A DNA stretch of 64,000 nt from Firmicutes bacterium UBA4795 (lineage in GTDB: Bacteria > Bacillota > Desulfotomaculia > Desulfotomaculales > Nap2-2B): NCBI GenBank assembly GCA_002402825.1, contig DHGP01000027.1:71500-135499 (forward strand). The letters run 5' to 3'. Positions 9,801-16,107 of the stretch are shown here, piece after piece (within the stretch, counting starts at the first letter, position 1; each line of letters begins with the position of its first letter). The position numbers and the translations under genes are program-made. The notes beneath the pieces were generated by a model, which was given only the letters and a program-made list of their open reading frames with translations, made no database searches and was not told where the DNA came from.

Positions 9801-11556
9801 GGTGATTGTAGTAAATAAGGGCCACCTTTTTCTCGCCGTTATCTTTCTTCCTTAAGTTTATCCAGGCCAGTGCCCGTCCGCTTAATCTTTCTATCCGGTC
9901 AGGCAAGGGCATCTTTTTTTCCAAAATAGCCCCTGTCCGTTCATCTATCTTAATTAGTTTGGACCCACCCATAAAAACCGGTTCAATACGCCCGTCAAGC
10001 TCAGGATAAGCAATCTGCCAGTATACCTCGCTGGTAATTCCAGAAAAACTTTCTTCCCATTCAGCAAGATTGCTGCTGTAAACCGGGGCCAGTATCGGTA
10101 CATTCAACTGCTTAAACAATTCAATGCCGGCTTCTGGTTTTCCATAAATGAAGTTAAAGCCCATACAGGTAATCAGCACATCTATCCTGGAATGAGCCTC
10201 CTGAAAGAAAAATTCTTTTAAAAGGGCTTCTCGATCAGCATCGGTAAAAGCCAGAATAACATTAAGGCTTTTTTTCTCCAGGGCATCAAGCAATGCCGTG
10301 TACATTTCGATGTCATTACTTTTAAAGTAACTGTTGTAACAGATAATACCGGCCCAGGGAGCGCCATCTTTGAAGTGAGCGCTTTGCCTGTACCAGGCAA
10401 AATAGCCCTCAAAGGAGTCAAAGGTACCTGGTGGCAATTCACCTCCTTGAGATGCTTTATAAACGCTATCAAAAACGCTTTGATAAAATTCATCAAGCCA
10501 TTTGAGATCATTTGCAAGGGGAGTAAGAGTAGCATAAACAGCCTGGTTTATTGTCTCTTTTGCTTGAGGCAAAATAGAAGAGTTAGATCTTTGGTAAAGA
10601 GTATAATAAACTGTATCAACAGTTAGCGGGGGAAATGATTCCTTTTCACTGTAAACTGCCTGGTATACAGCCTGGCTTACTGCATTGTACAGGGGCTCAA
10701 ATCCCTCCCCTTGTTCGGCCTGATAGACAACTTCGTTAATGGTTTGAATAAGGGGAGGCGCCTCAAAGCCAGTATCTTTTATAATATCAGTTATTGCCTG
10801 GTGGGTCGCCTCGGCAGCAAGCGGCAAAGAAACCTGGTTATTTGCAGATTCTAAAGAACTGTAAACAGCCTGGTAGATGGTATTTACGGATAGCCCCAGG
10901 ATGGCCCTCTTATTTATTTCATAAACTTCTTCATAAACAACGCCGTATACAGCCTGATAAACAGCTCGGTAAACTTCTTTTGTGTCTAAGGTTTTACTGC
11001 GGGTGGCTGCTGGGTGAAAGACAAAGCGCCCTGGCATTTTCACTGGCGCCAGGTTTTCACCGGCTTGGACCTGGCCGTATTTGCTGGCCATGTATAGCAG
11101 CAAGCGGCGCATGTTTTCCAGCCCACCATGGTCAAAATAGTTTCTTAGATATTCCCCCTGGCTTTCATCAACCTTGGGATGATTAAATGCAATGCCCCGC
11201 GTGCTTACCACCTGGCAGGAGGAAGGTAATTCCTCTATAACGGGGCGTATGATCTCCCAGGTGCTGCCGCCGATCATTTCTAATAATAAAACATTGGCAT
11301 CTTTTGTTTCGGATTTGAAGTTCTCCAGTACTTCATTGCTGGTTAAATATTTGGGATTAAAAATCTTTAACTGAAAATTGTATCCTTCTTTTGTCAGCAT
11401 ATCATATGCTTCTACCAGAGACCCAAAGCAGTTTTCACTGCTGGAAAGAATTACTACCTTGGCCAAAGATTGTTCTGCTTGGGCTGCTTGCTGGTTAATC
11501 AGAAAAATCCCGGCCAGCAGGGCAATTAGAAGGAAAAACCAGATTTTTCTAGTCAT
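6838..11556 (-). CDS. Membrane-anchored CobN/magnesium-chelatase-H-like protein
   Basis: CobN is normally the large cytoplasmic subunit of the aerobic cobaltochelatase. This 1572-residue relative is built for the outside of the cell. Residues 1-28 are a signal peptide (hydrophobic core FFLLIALLAGIFLI, AQA cleavage-like site). Residues about 194-368 carry degenerate VYQAVY-type repeats. The CobN domain follows, with the family motif HLGTHGTLEWLPRR. Residues about 1400-1540 are a Pro/Glu/Gln-rich linker. A transmembrane helix (about 1547-1568) ends in a basic RPR. Its ATG overlaps the stop of the DUF2149 gene, so it is the last gene of a B12-riboswitch operon. I infer a role in corrinoid, tetrapyrrole or metal handling at the cell surface. 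The substrate is unknown. Confidence 0.85.
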   Translation of the reverse strand: MTRKIWFFLLIALLAGIFLINQQAAQAEQSLAKVVILSSSENCFGSLVEAYDMLTKEGYNFQLKIFNPKYLTSNEVLENFKSETKDANVLLLEMIGGSTWEIIRPVIEELPSSCQVVSTRGIAFNHPKVDESQGEYLRNYFDHGGLENMRRLLLYMASKYGQVQAGENLAPVKMPGRFVFHPAATRSKTLDTKEVYRAVYQAVYGVVYEEVYEINKRAILGLSVNTIYQAVYSSLESANNQVSLPLAAEATHQAITDIIKDTGFEAPPLIQTINEVVYQAEQGEGFEPLYNAVSQAVYQAVYSEKESFPPLTVDTVYYTLYQRSNSSILPQAKETINQAVYATLTPLANDLKWLDEFYQSVFDSVYKASQGGELPPGTFDSFEGYFAWYRQSAHFKDGAPWAGIICYNSYFKSNDIEMYTALLDALEKKSLNVILAFTDADREALLKEFFFQEAHSRIDVLITCMGFNFIYGKPEAGIELFKQLNVPILAPVYSSNLAEWEESFSGITSEVYWQIAYPELDGRIEPVFMGGSKLIKIDERTGAILEKKMPLPDRIERLSGRALAWINLRKKDNGEKKVALIYYNHHAGKDDIGASYLNVFESAAQILKALREDGYKVDGDLSARAIEEMIRKKGRNVGSWAPGELAALVEAGALTLPVDKYLSWYQTLPEKMRAAVEKEWGPPPGEIMVYNGKFVIPGALLDNVFIGAQPVRGWGDDPAKITHSPELVPHHQYLAFYLWLQNEFGADAVIHLGTHGTLEWLPRRSVGLGEDDWPDLLIGNMPDIYPYIMNNPGEATQAKRRGYAVIIDHLTPPMIQPGLYGELIELQQQVVEYQEAVNKNETGRAEALKEQIIQKVKASNIDQDLGVELESIEFSKVVAMLHEYLEELAGELMPYGLHTFGLPPQGEMLSLFTDAIIDFDKEAREGSRAEIQEKLLLTGQEIKNLLLSLRGEYIEPGLGRDPVRIPAALPTGRNLVTFDPRMVPDQIAWNIGKQAADQLLAKFYAAQGRYPETIGVVLWAIETMRTQGETVALILRLIGTEPVWDKMGRVNSVKVTPLAELGRPRINVLVTISGLFRDTFAHITGVIDDAFRQVALLDEDQQKNLVRKTYLSLKDQLIEKGFTEKDADFLAMSRIFGDAPGTYGTGVAELAQATAAWQSPEELANTYIERMAFIYGRDTFGLQATSTFKEILKSVETVVQVRDSLYGVLDNDDVAQYLGGLMLAAKTISGKNVYAYIVNSRSGVPQVQTLEHFVGTELRTRLLNPKWIEGMLKEGFAGFRTISEHVANMFLMDATTESITNWDWQQVAKTYIFNEEIRRQLDPFAAQSIIGWALEAARRQLWQADEQTIRQLSDTYIQMAAQYGVVCCHHTCANIVFNEWVANYSTLDQDTLSKFQNVFNQATQKNLSLPNRQAVTPSKNSTSSRREEPPAPLVPETQQAEDKRPKEQESEKELSKPEETIKQPLSGEQEAPEENAGAAVPGQLASAPSVQETPGQLARETSEKETSSGAGPQQAVKIQPEEQTGEPSKKAYEVKIKDKLATGSRKAVTVFAIIAALGIAAFLAKGYFSRPR

Positions 11557-11906
11557 TCCGTTGCCTCCTTTTTAATCATGATTAACTTATTTGTTTTTGG
11601 ATCAACGTATACAGTCCCCAATTCCTGGTAGCCGCTGCCGCCGCCTTTCTGGAACAAAGGTGTTTCTTTAAGTTCCTTCCCTTGTTCGAGTTGTACAGCC
11701 TGTTGAATGGCCTGTATTAACTTTTGTCTTTCCCGGGGCGATATCTCCCGAAAGAATACATCTTGTAAGTGCCAGGAGAGAACCAGCGCTATTAATAAAC
11801 CACAGGCGAATACCAGCATTAAATCCAAAAGATTACTTGCTGCTCCGCCAATTGGATCAAGCTCCTCTTCCCCTTGATAGAGACGCTTAGGCCTTTTAAA
11901 AGACAT
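11553..11906 (-). CDS. ExbD-like DUF2149 membrane protein (copy 1)
   Basis: A roughly 117-residue protein of the DUF2149 type with one N-terminal membrane helix. That helix carries an aspartate in the pattern NLLDLMLVFACGLLIAL, which resembles the proton-carrying Asp helix of ExbD/TolR (IDVMLVLL). The C-terminus has GYQELGTVYVDPKTNKLIM, shared with copy 2 at 13728-14069. The ATG at 11906 is preferred over the GTG at 11915 because TAGGTGA lies 5 nt before it. It sits between the ExbB-like gene and the CobN-like gene with overlaps, indicating translational coupling. The proton-channel role is inferred from the partner and the helix pattern. Confidence 0.8.
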   Translation of the reverse strand: MSFKRPKRLYQGEEELDPIGGAASNLLDLMLVFACGLLIALVLSWHLQDVFFREISPRERQKLIQAIQQAVQLEQGKELKETPLFQKGGGSGYQELGTVYVDPKTNKLIMIKKEATE

Positions 11907-11915
11907 ACCTGTCAC

Positions 11916-12543
11916 CTACTTTATCGTTTCTAAAAAAATATCCAGGCGATCCAGATCACCCTGGTACCACCGTTTTCTTACTTTAGAGATACAAAAAGCA
12001 ATTGACCCGCTAATTAAACCGGCAACCGTGGTATCAAAAGCTATAATTACTGCCTTAGGTCAGGGTTTCTATATCACCCTGACCTAAGGCAGCCAGTCCA
12101 GGGCCTAAAGGTATTAAGGTGCCAATCAATCCAAACGCTGGAGCTACCTTGGCAATAAGGTCGGTTTTTTCCAGTATTTTTTGAAACCCCTGTTCTATAT
12201 GGTTAAAAAAATCCTGCAAAACTGCTTTTTTCTCTTCTGGCTTTAAGGAAAGATTTAAGAGTTCTTCAGCCAGAGCCTTTTCTTTCTCCGACAGGGAGAT
12301 GGTAGCAAGGATTTTTTCCGGCTCCGGCAATTCCTGAACTCCTGGACTTTTTCTTATCTTACTTAAAAGAAGACCAGGATTGCTGAAATATCTTCTTCTG
12401 TACTTTAGCTCGGCTGTGAAGCTTCCCAGTTCTGCTAGAGAAAATACCAGAAAAACAAGCAGTCCTGTAAGATCGAGGATTAAAAAGCTCTGGGCAACTG
12501 CATGCAGGCCACGGGTTAAGTATTCAGAACCTGGCAAGATCAT
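11916..12543 (-). pseudogene. ExbB/TolQ/MotA-like proton channel, +1 frameshift (copy 1)
   Basis: Frame 1 runs from ATG 12543 to a TAA at 12057-12055 (162 residues). It contains an N-terminal helix, a soluble loop and EKTDLIAKVAPAFGLIGTL. The missing third helix is encoded immediately downstream in the +1 frame as KAVIIAFDTTVAGLI...FCISKVRKRWYQ, ending at a TAG at 11918-11916. This matches the intact copy at 14023-14694 residue for residue in that region. One extra T before AAG breaks the gene. The break lies exactly in a perfect 17-bp inverted repeat (12050-12092). It could be a real mutation, a sequencing artefact or recoding. Unless repaired, the product lacks its last membrane helix. Confidence 0.75.
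12050..12092. repeat. Perfect 17-bp inverted repeat containing the frameshift
   Basis: Arms 12050-12066 (CTGCCTTAGGTCAGGGT) and 12076-12092 are exact reverse complements around a 9-nt spacer, all inside coding sequence. The stop codon and extra base that break the ExbB-like gene lie in one arm. An exact 17-bp palindrome in coding DNA is uncommon, and quasi-palindrome correction would produce such a frameshift. Confidence 0.9.
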
Positions 12544-13314
12544 TTAATTCCATCTCCTCTTAAAGTTAAAAAAGCCCAGCAGCCAGATTAGTATTACTCC
12601 CCCAATTGTAAAGAAGAGCTCTTCTGCCCGGGGGAGAGAAATCGGGCTTAAGGGCATGGTTGCTGCCTGGGTGATATTGGGGATAACAAAGGCAAAGATT
12701 AAGGTAGTGATGCCTAAAAAGAACAGGATGTCATTAAGTACAGTGGGCGAGCGGAAAACCTTTTTGGCTCCTATACTTGTTAAAACTGTAGTCAGGGCGA
12801 AGAAAAAAGATATTATTGTACCAATTAAGAAAGCTCCCAGCTCAAGCAAGGGTGCGCTGATGGCTGATGCCAATGCTAGGGCAACCAGACAAAGAGGGCA
12901 GGGGAGAAAGCTAAGAAAGTAAGCGTATTTTTTTAAGAAGAAAATCTGGCAAATACTGTTATTTTTTGAGAATATCTTTTTGCTATAGCTTTTAGTTTTA
13001 CCAGAAAGAATTTCGCTTTTTTCTTTTTTTTCAGCAGAGTTTCCGGAGTTAGTTAAAATAGGTTCACCAAGGCCCAAAAAAATTAGTAAAGAGGCAGCTA
13101 GGACAGCAAACCAGAAGGTGTGCCTGTCTAAAAGCTGGGCTAAAAAATAAGTGTGGCGAGAAAAAACAACTGTTAAGCTTAAAAGCATAATACTAAAGAT
13201 AAGCGTTAACATAATTATCCTTTTCAAGTGTAACCAGGATGTTCCTAAAAGAATCCCGGTTTTCAGGCTTAAAATTAAAGCGGCAACAAATAAGCTACTA
13301 CCGGCGTAAAACAT
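12544..13314 (-). CDS. DUF2162-type polytopic membrane protein
   Basis: A 256-residue protein with about six or seven hydrophobic helices and a basic cytoplasmic loop (about residues 108-125). A PCPLCLVALALA motif at the start of a helix is a plausible metal- or thiol-related site and is reminiscent of the DUF2162 predicted-transporter family. The start has GGGAGG 6 nt upstream. It is the first gene after the cobalamin riboswitch and its terminator, and its stop touches the ExbB-like start, so expression should respond to B12. A transport role for a metal or corrinoid is inferred only from context. Confidence 0.7.
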   Translation of the reverse strand: MFYAGSSLFVAALILSLKTGILLGTSWLHLKRIIMLTLIFSIMLLSLTVVFSRHTYFLAQLLDRHTFWFAVLAASLLIFLGLGEPILTNSGNSAEKKEKSEILSGKTKSYSKKIFSKNNSICQIFFLKKYAYFLSFLPCPLCLVALALASAISAPLLELGAFLIGTIISFFFALTTVLTSIGAKKVFRSPTVLNDILFFLGITTLIFAFVIPNITQAATMPLSPISLPRAEELFFTIGGVILIWLLGFFNFKRRWN

Positions 13315-13328
13315 TTTTAACCTCCCGA

Positions 13329-13366
13329 AAAATTTAAGGCCTTAACCCCGAGAGTTAAGGCCTTAA
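13329..13366 (-). terminator. Intrinsic terminator of the cobalamin riboswitch
   Basis: A 13-bp perfect stem (TTAAGGCCTTAAC, 13334-13346, against 13354-13366) with a 7-nt loop is followed on the minus strand by five T. It lies between the riboswitch aptamer and the DUF2162 start, the place expected for an expression platform. Confidence 0.75.
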
Positions 13367-13424
13367 CCTGACTTAATTAAAACCATACTTGTACCCCCTT
13401 TCCTCGAGGCAGTATATCCGGCTT

Positions 13425-13605
13425 TCAAACAGGCAGGTTTCCTGACTCATGGAGCATCGCCCTTCCCTTTCCGGCCTTCCCAGACTAAACCAGTCCAGTG
13501 ACCTTTTCATTTTAGGAAGAACTTCCCACTTACAGTGGCGGGACCGTCCGGGATTTGCACCCGGTTCCCTTTTATCCCTGCTCTTGCAAACAGGGCACCT
13601 GATTG
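13425..13605 (-). promoter_or_regulatory. Cobalamin (B12) riboswitch
   Basis: Read on the minus strand, the conserved B12-box elements appear in order: AGGTGCC, GGGAACCGGGTGCAAATCCC, GACGGTCCCGCCACTGTAA, the inner arm around GGTCACTGG, and AGTCAGGAAACCTGCCTG near the 3' end. With the downstream terminator this should shut off DUF2162, ExbB-like, DUF2149 and CobN-like expression when cobalamin is plentiful. The aptamer starts about 120 bp after the second DUF2149 gene. The upstream ExbB/DUF2149 pair may therefore be expressed separately. Confidence 0.95.
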
Positions 13606-13727
13606 AATAATTATTAAGTTTACGTTATTTTAACAAAAGCAAAAATAGCTGTCTATATTTTTGTGTTTACTGCTCATAAACTTCGGTTTCTATGTTACCT
13701 TAGGCTCATAATGCCGGTTTTTTTCTT

Positions 13728-14069
13728 TTACCTTCCTGGCGTGACCATGATCAGTTTACCTGTTTTGGGGTCCCTGTAAACGGTCCCTTCTTCCTGGTAA
13801 CCTTCTCCTTGAACTGTTACAATATCAGGAATGTCTTTGATTTCCTTGCCTTGTTTAATTTTAACAACCTTTGTGATGGTTTCCAAAATCATTTTCTTTT
13901 CTTCGGGTGTGTTTGTGCTAAAAATAATATTTTGCACGTTCCAGGAAAACACCAGGGCAATTAACAGACCGCAGGCAAAAACCAGGATGGCATCAACCAG
14001 GTTGGCCATATTTGCCAGGGGGTCAGCGTCGCTCTCTAAGCTGGACAATAGTTTTCTTTTTCTTAGCAC
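13728..14069 (-). CDS. ExbD-like DUF2149 membrane protein (copy 2)
   Basis: A 113-residue paralogue of the 11553-11906 protein. The N-terminal helix contains NLVDAILVFACGLLIAL with the same buried aspartate, and the C-terminus has GYQEEGTVYRDPKTGKLIMV. It overlaps the end of the ExbB-like gene by 47 bp, which suggests tight stoichiometric coupling of the pair. The riboswitch for the second half of the cluster starts after its stop. Confidence 0.8.
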   Translation of the reverse strand: MLRKRKLLSSLESDADPLANMANLVDAILVFACGLLIALVFSWNVQNIIFSTNTPEEKKMILETITKVVKIKQGKEIKDIPDIVTVQGEGYQEEGTVYRDPKTGKLIMVTPGR

Positions 14070-14694
14070 TGATGAGCACCTCCAGTAAAGATTCAGCTAC
14101 CGCTTCCAACGTACTGAGATGTTCCTCGTACCACCTTTTTCTTACCCTGGAAATAAGGAAGGCAATTCCTCCCGCAGCCAGACCAACTACAGTGGTATCA
14201 AAGGCAATGATTATCGCTTCCGCCAGACCCTGAATGTTGCCAGCGCTTAGAGCTGCCAATCCTGGTCCCAAGGGAATTAAAGTGCCCATTAAGCCCAATG
14301 CCGGTCCTAGGCGGGCTACCAGATCAGTTTTTTCTATAATACGGGCACTTTTAAGCTCTTCTTCTTCAATTAATTTGCGGGCCAGTGCCTGTAAGGAAGC
14401 TGGAGGCAAAGAGTTATTATCTATAATTTTTTTTAATAAAACTTTCTGGTTACGAGAAAGTTCGCTTTTGGCAGTTAATTCTTCCGGGCTAGAAGTGCTT
14501 TGCAGTTGTTGGATGAATTTTGCCACGCTTTCCGCAGGAATCTTTTTCCGCTGGGCATATTCGGCAAATAAACTACCTAATTCTACCACCGCATAAGCAA
14601 TAAAAATTAAAAGAAAACTGATAGTTGGTAACAATAAACTTTGAGACAGTAAGTGTAATGTTTTACCTAGTATTTCACTGCCAAGAAGGTTCAT
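14023..14694 (-). CDS. ExbB/TolQ/MotA-family proton channel protein (copy 2, intact)
   Basis: A 223-residue protein with the ExbB/TolQ layout. There is an N-terminal helix (about 20-45), a soluble helical segment, and two C-terminal helices around EKTDLVARLGPALGLMGTL and AIIIAFDTTVVGLAAGGIAF. An ISRVRKRWYEEHL tail follows. The family forms the stator of proton-driven envelope machines together with an ExbD/TolR/MotB partner, here the DUF2149 protein that overlaps it. ATG 14694 follows AGGTGA. The intact copy shows what the frameshifted copy at 11916-12543 should look like. Confidence 0.85.
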   Translation of the reverse strand: MNLLGSEILGKTLHLLSQSLLLPTISFLLIFIAYAVVELGSLFAEYAQRKKIPAESVAKFIQQLQSTSSPEELTAKSELSRNQKVLLKKIIDNNSLPPASLQALARKLIEEEELKSARIIEKTDLVARLGPALGLMGTLIPLGPGLAALSAGNIQGLAEAIIIAFDTTVVGLAAGGIAFLISRVRKRWYEEHLSTLEAVAESLLEVLISAKKKKTIVQLRERR

Positions 14695-14698
14695 TGAT

Positions 14699-14861
14699 TC
14701 ACCTCAAAAATCCATTTTTTAGTTGTTTAATTGCCCCCAAAGAGGTTAAGAGCAGGATGGTACCTCCTATGCTTACCAATGCTTTAAACGATTCCTGTTA
14801 AGCTCAAAAATAAAACCAGTAAAAATAAAAGAATACCTGACGCCCACGTTTTTCTTTGCAT
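14699..14861 (-). pseudogene. Small two-helix membrane protein with +1 frameshift
   Basis: An ATG at 14861 with an ideal AGGAGG site opens a 25-codon frame (MQRKTWASGILLFLLVLFLS...) that ends at a TAA (14786-14784). Skipping one T continues it as KALVSIGGTILLLTSLGAIK to a TGA at 14701-14699, just before the ribosome binding site of the ExbB-like gene. The joined product of about 53 residues would have two membrane helices. The break has the same form as in the 11916-12543 gene: a +1 shift at a TAA, then Lys-Ala. It may be a mutated gene or recoded. Function unknown. Confidence 0.5.
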
Positions 14862-14922
14862 AATTTGCCTCCTTGTTCATAATACTGAGTTTCCTGCTTA
14901 CCTTGAAAGGAACTTAATGCAG

Positions 14923-14977
14923 AAAAAACCATGAAGGCTCTCACTTCGGTGAGATTTTAAAACCTTCATGGTTTTTT
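14923..14977 (-). terminator. Terminator hairpin between the protease gene and the ExbB cluster
   Basis: A 15-bp stem (AAAAAACCATGAAGG, 14923-14937, with 14963-14977) encloses a smaller CTCAC-TTCG-GTGAG hairpin. U-runs exist on both strands. It lies about 185 bp after the protease stop and just before the small membrane gene. Confidence 0.7.
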
Positions 14978-14988
14978 ACATTTACGAG

Positions 14989-15013
14989 AAATTAAGTTAA
15001 CCTAACTTAATTT
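14989..15013. promoter_or_regulatory. 11-bp inverted repeat, possible operator
   Basis: Arms AAATTAAGTTA and TAACTTAATTT with a 3-bp centre form an exact dyad next to the terminator. Its size and AT-richness suit a repressor site. No regulator gene is adjacent, so this is only a candidate. Confidence 0.35.
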
Positions 15014-15161
15014 GTTAATGTGCCCTGAGCATTCTTTTAGCAGAACATTTCCCGAATAACATTCAAGCGTATTTCAGTTTTACTCCACCTTAACCCTTGT
15101 TAAGAGGAAAGAAAAGTAGGAAAGGGAAAAAAATTTAAAAAATTTTATTTTAATGGTTTTC

Positions 15162-15953
15162 TCAGTGAAGAAATTCTGTCACCTCATTAACCGGTATAGC
15201 TACCCCTTGTTGCTTTGAACTGCCTATCTGGTGAATACTGCCAAAGATTATACCTACAACCTTTTGGTTTTCATCAAATACGGGGCTGCCGCTATTGCCG
15301 GGGTGAATAGGGGCATTTATGGCAAAGACCGGCTCCGGAAAACCGGAAACTTTGAGGAAGGCAGAAACACTTCCCTCCATTACCACGTTACCAATACGAA
15401 GCGGATTCCCTATAATTATTACTTTATCCCCTACCTTGACTTTTCTTTGTGTATTGACAAGGGCAAACGGTAGATTTTCAGCTTCTAAATTAATAACAGC
15501 TACATCCGTGCTCCCGCTGCTTTTGTACTCTTTGGCTGGATAAATCTTACCGCTGGGAAAAGTAACTGTTATATTAACCGCGTTAGAGAGCACGTGACGG
15601 TTAGTGACAATTATTCCTTTTGGAGAGATATTAAAGCCGGTTCCTGACCTTTGCTCCCCTGCTGCTTTATCCGTCTTAGAAATAACGTCCAGGCGCACTA
15701 CAGATTGCTTTAACTGCTTTACCCCCGGATTCTGGCTCAACTTTATTGATTGGCTGATAAAGTCCAGTGAAGGTAAAGTTAAACCTGGCCAGGTGGTAAG
15801 GAAAACAAAAACTACAAAGGCTAAAAAAACCAAGAAAGCCAGCAGACGAAAAAGAACCGGCTTTTCTTGTTTTTTCCAGCCATTTTCATATTCAAGGTCT
15901 TGTTCCTGGTCATATTCAAGGTCTTGTTCATTTTCATTATTTTTTACTTCCAC
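15162..15953 (-). CDS. Membrane-anchored trypsin-like serine protease (HtrA/S1C type, no PDZ)
   Basis: A 263-residue protein with an acidic cytoplasmic N-terminus containing a duplicated DLEYDQEQ/DLEYEN segment. One membrane helix follows (about 35-55), then a trypsin-like domain outside. The catalytic triad is readable: His in TNRHVL, Asp in STDVAV and Ser in GNSGSPV. The PDZ domain of HtrA/DegP is absent, so the protein ends right after the protease fold. The GTG start has AGGAGG. It is probably an extracytoplasmic quality-control or signalling protease. It is monocistronic, with a terminator downstream. Confidence 0.88.
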   Translation of the reverse strand: MEVKNNENEQDLEYDQEQDLEYENGWKKQEKPVLFRLLAFLVFLAFVVFVFLTTWPGLTLPSLDFISQSIKLSQNPGVKQLKQSVVRLDVISKTDKAAGEQRSGTGFNISPKGIIVTNRHVLSNAVNITVTFPSGKIYPAKEYKSSGSTDVAVINLEAENLPFALVNTQRKVKVGDKVIIIGNPLRIGNVVMEGSVSAFLKVSGFPEPVFAINAPIHPGNSGSPVFDENQKVVGIIFGSIHQIGSSKQQGVAIPVNEVTEFLH

Positions 15954-15980
15954 GATAGCCTCCTGTTAATTAAATGGTAA

Positions 15981-16107
15981 TTACCTTCCCTGTTTAATTA
16001 AATAGTCGTTAATTTCATACATATTGCTTATCCGGCCTACCAGCAGTTTTTCTTTTAGTTTACCGTAATCCAGACAAGCACCGCAAGAAAGAATTTTTGT
16101 CCCTTTT
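15981..16107 (-). pseudogene. 3'-terminal fragment of a yedF-like gene
   Basis: The minus strand encodes KGTKILSCGACLDYGKLK...LLVGRISNMYEINDYL, nearly the same as the C-terminus of the intact yedF at 17819-18403 but in the opposite orientation. DNA identity is high and extends through the stop into a shared ATTACCATTTAA. One base is missing near the end, so the frame finishes early. No start or N-terminal domain is present. It is a partial inverted duplication. Confidence 0.85.

Noticed and set aside
10218..10535. A 105-codon minus-strand ORF in another frame of the CobN-like gene
   Set aside because: It overlaps conserved CobN coding sequence in a shifted frame and is leucine-rich noise.
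12055..12543. Treating the 162-residue ExbB-like frame as a complete natural protein
   Set aside because: The missing third helix is present in the next frame and aligns with the intact paralogue, so truncation or recoding is the better reading.
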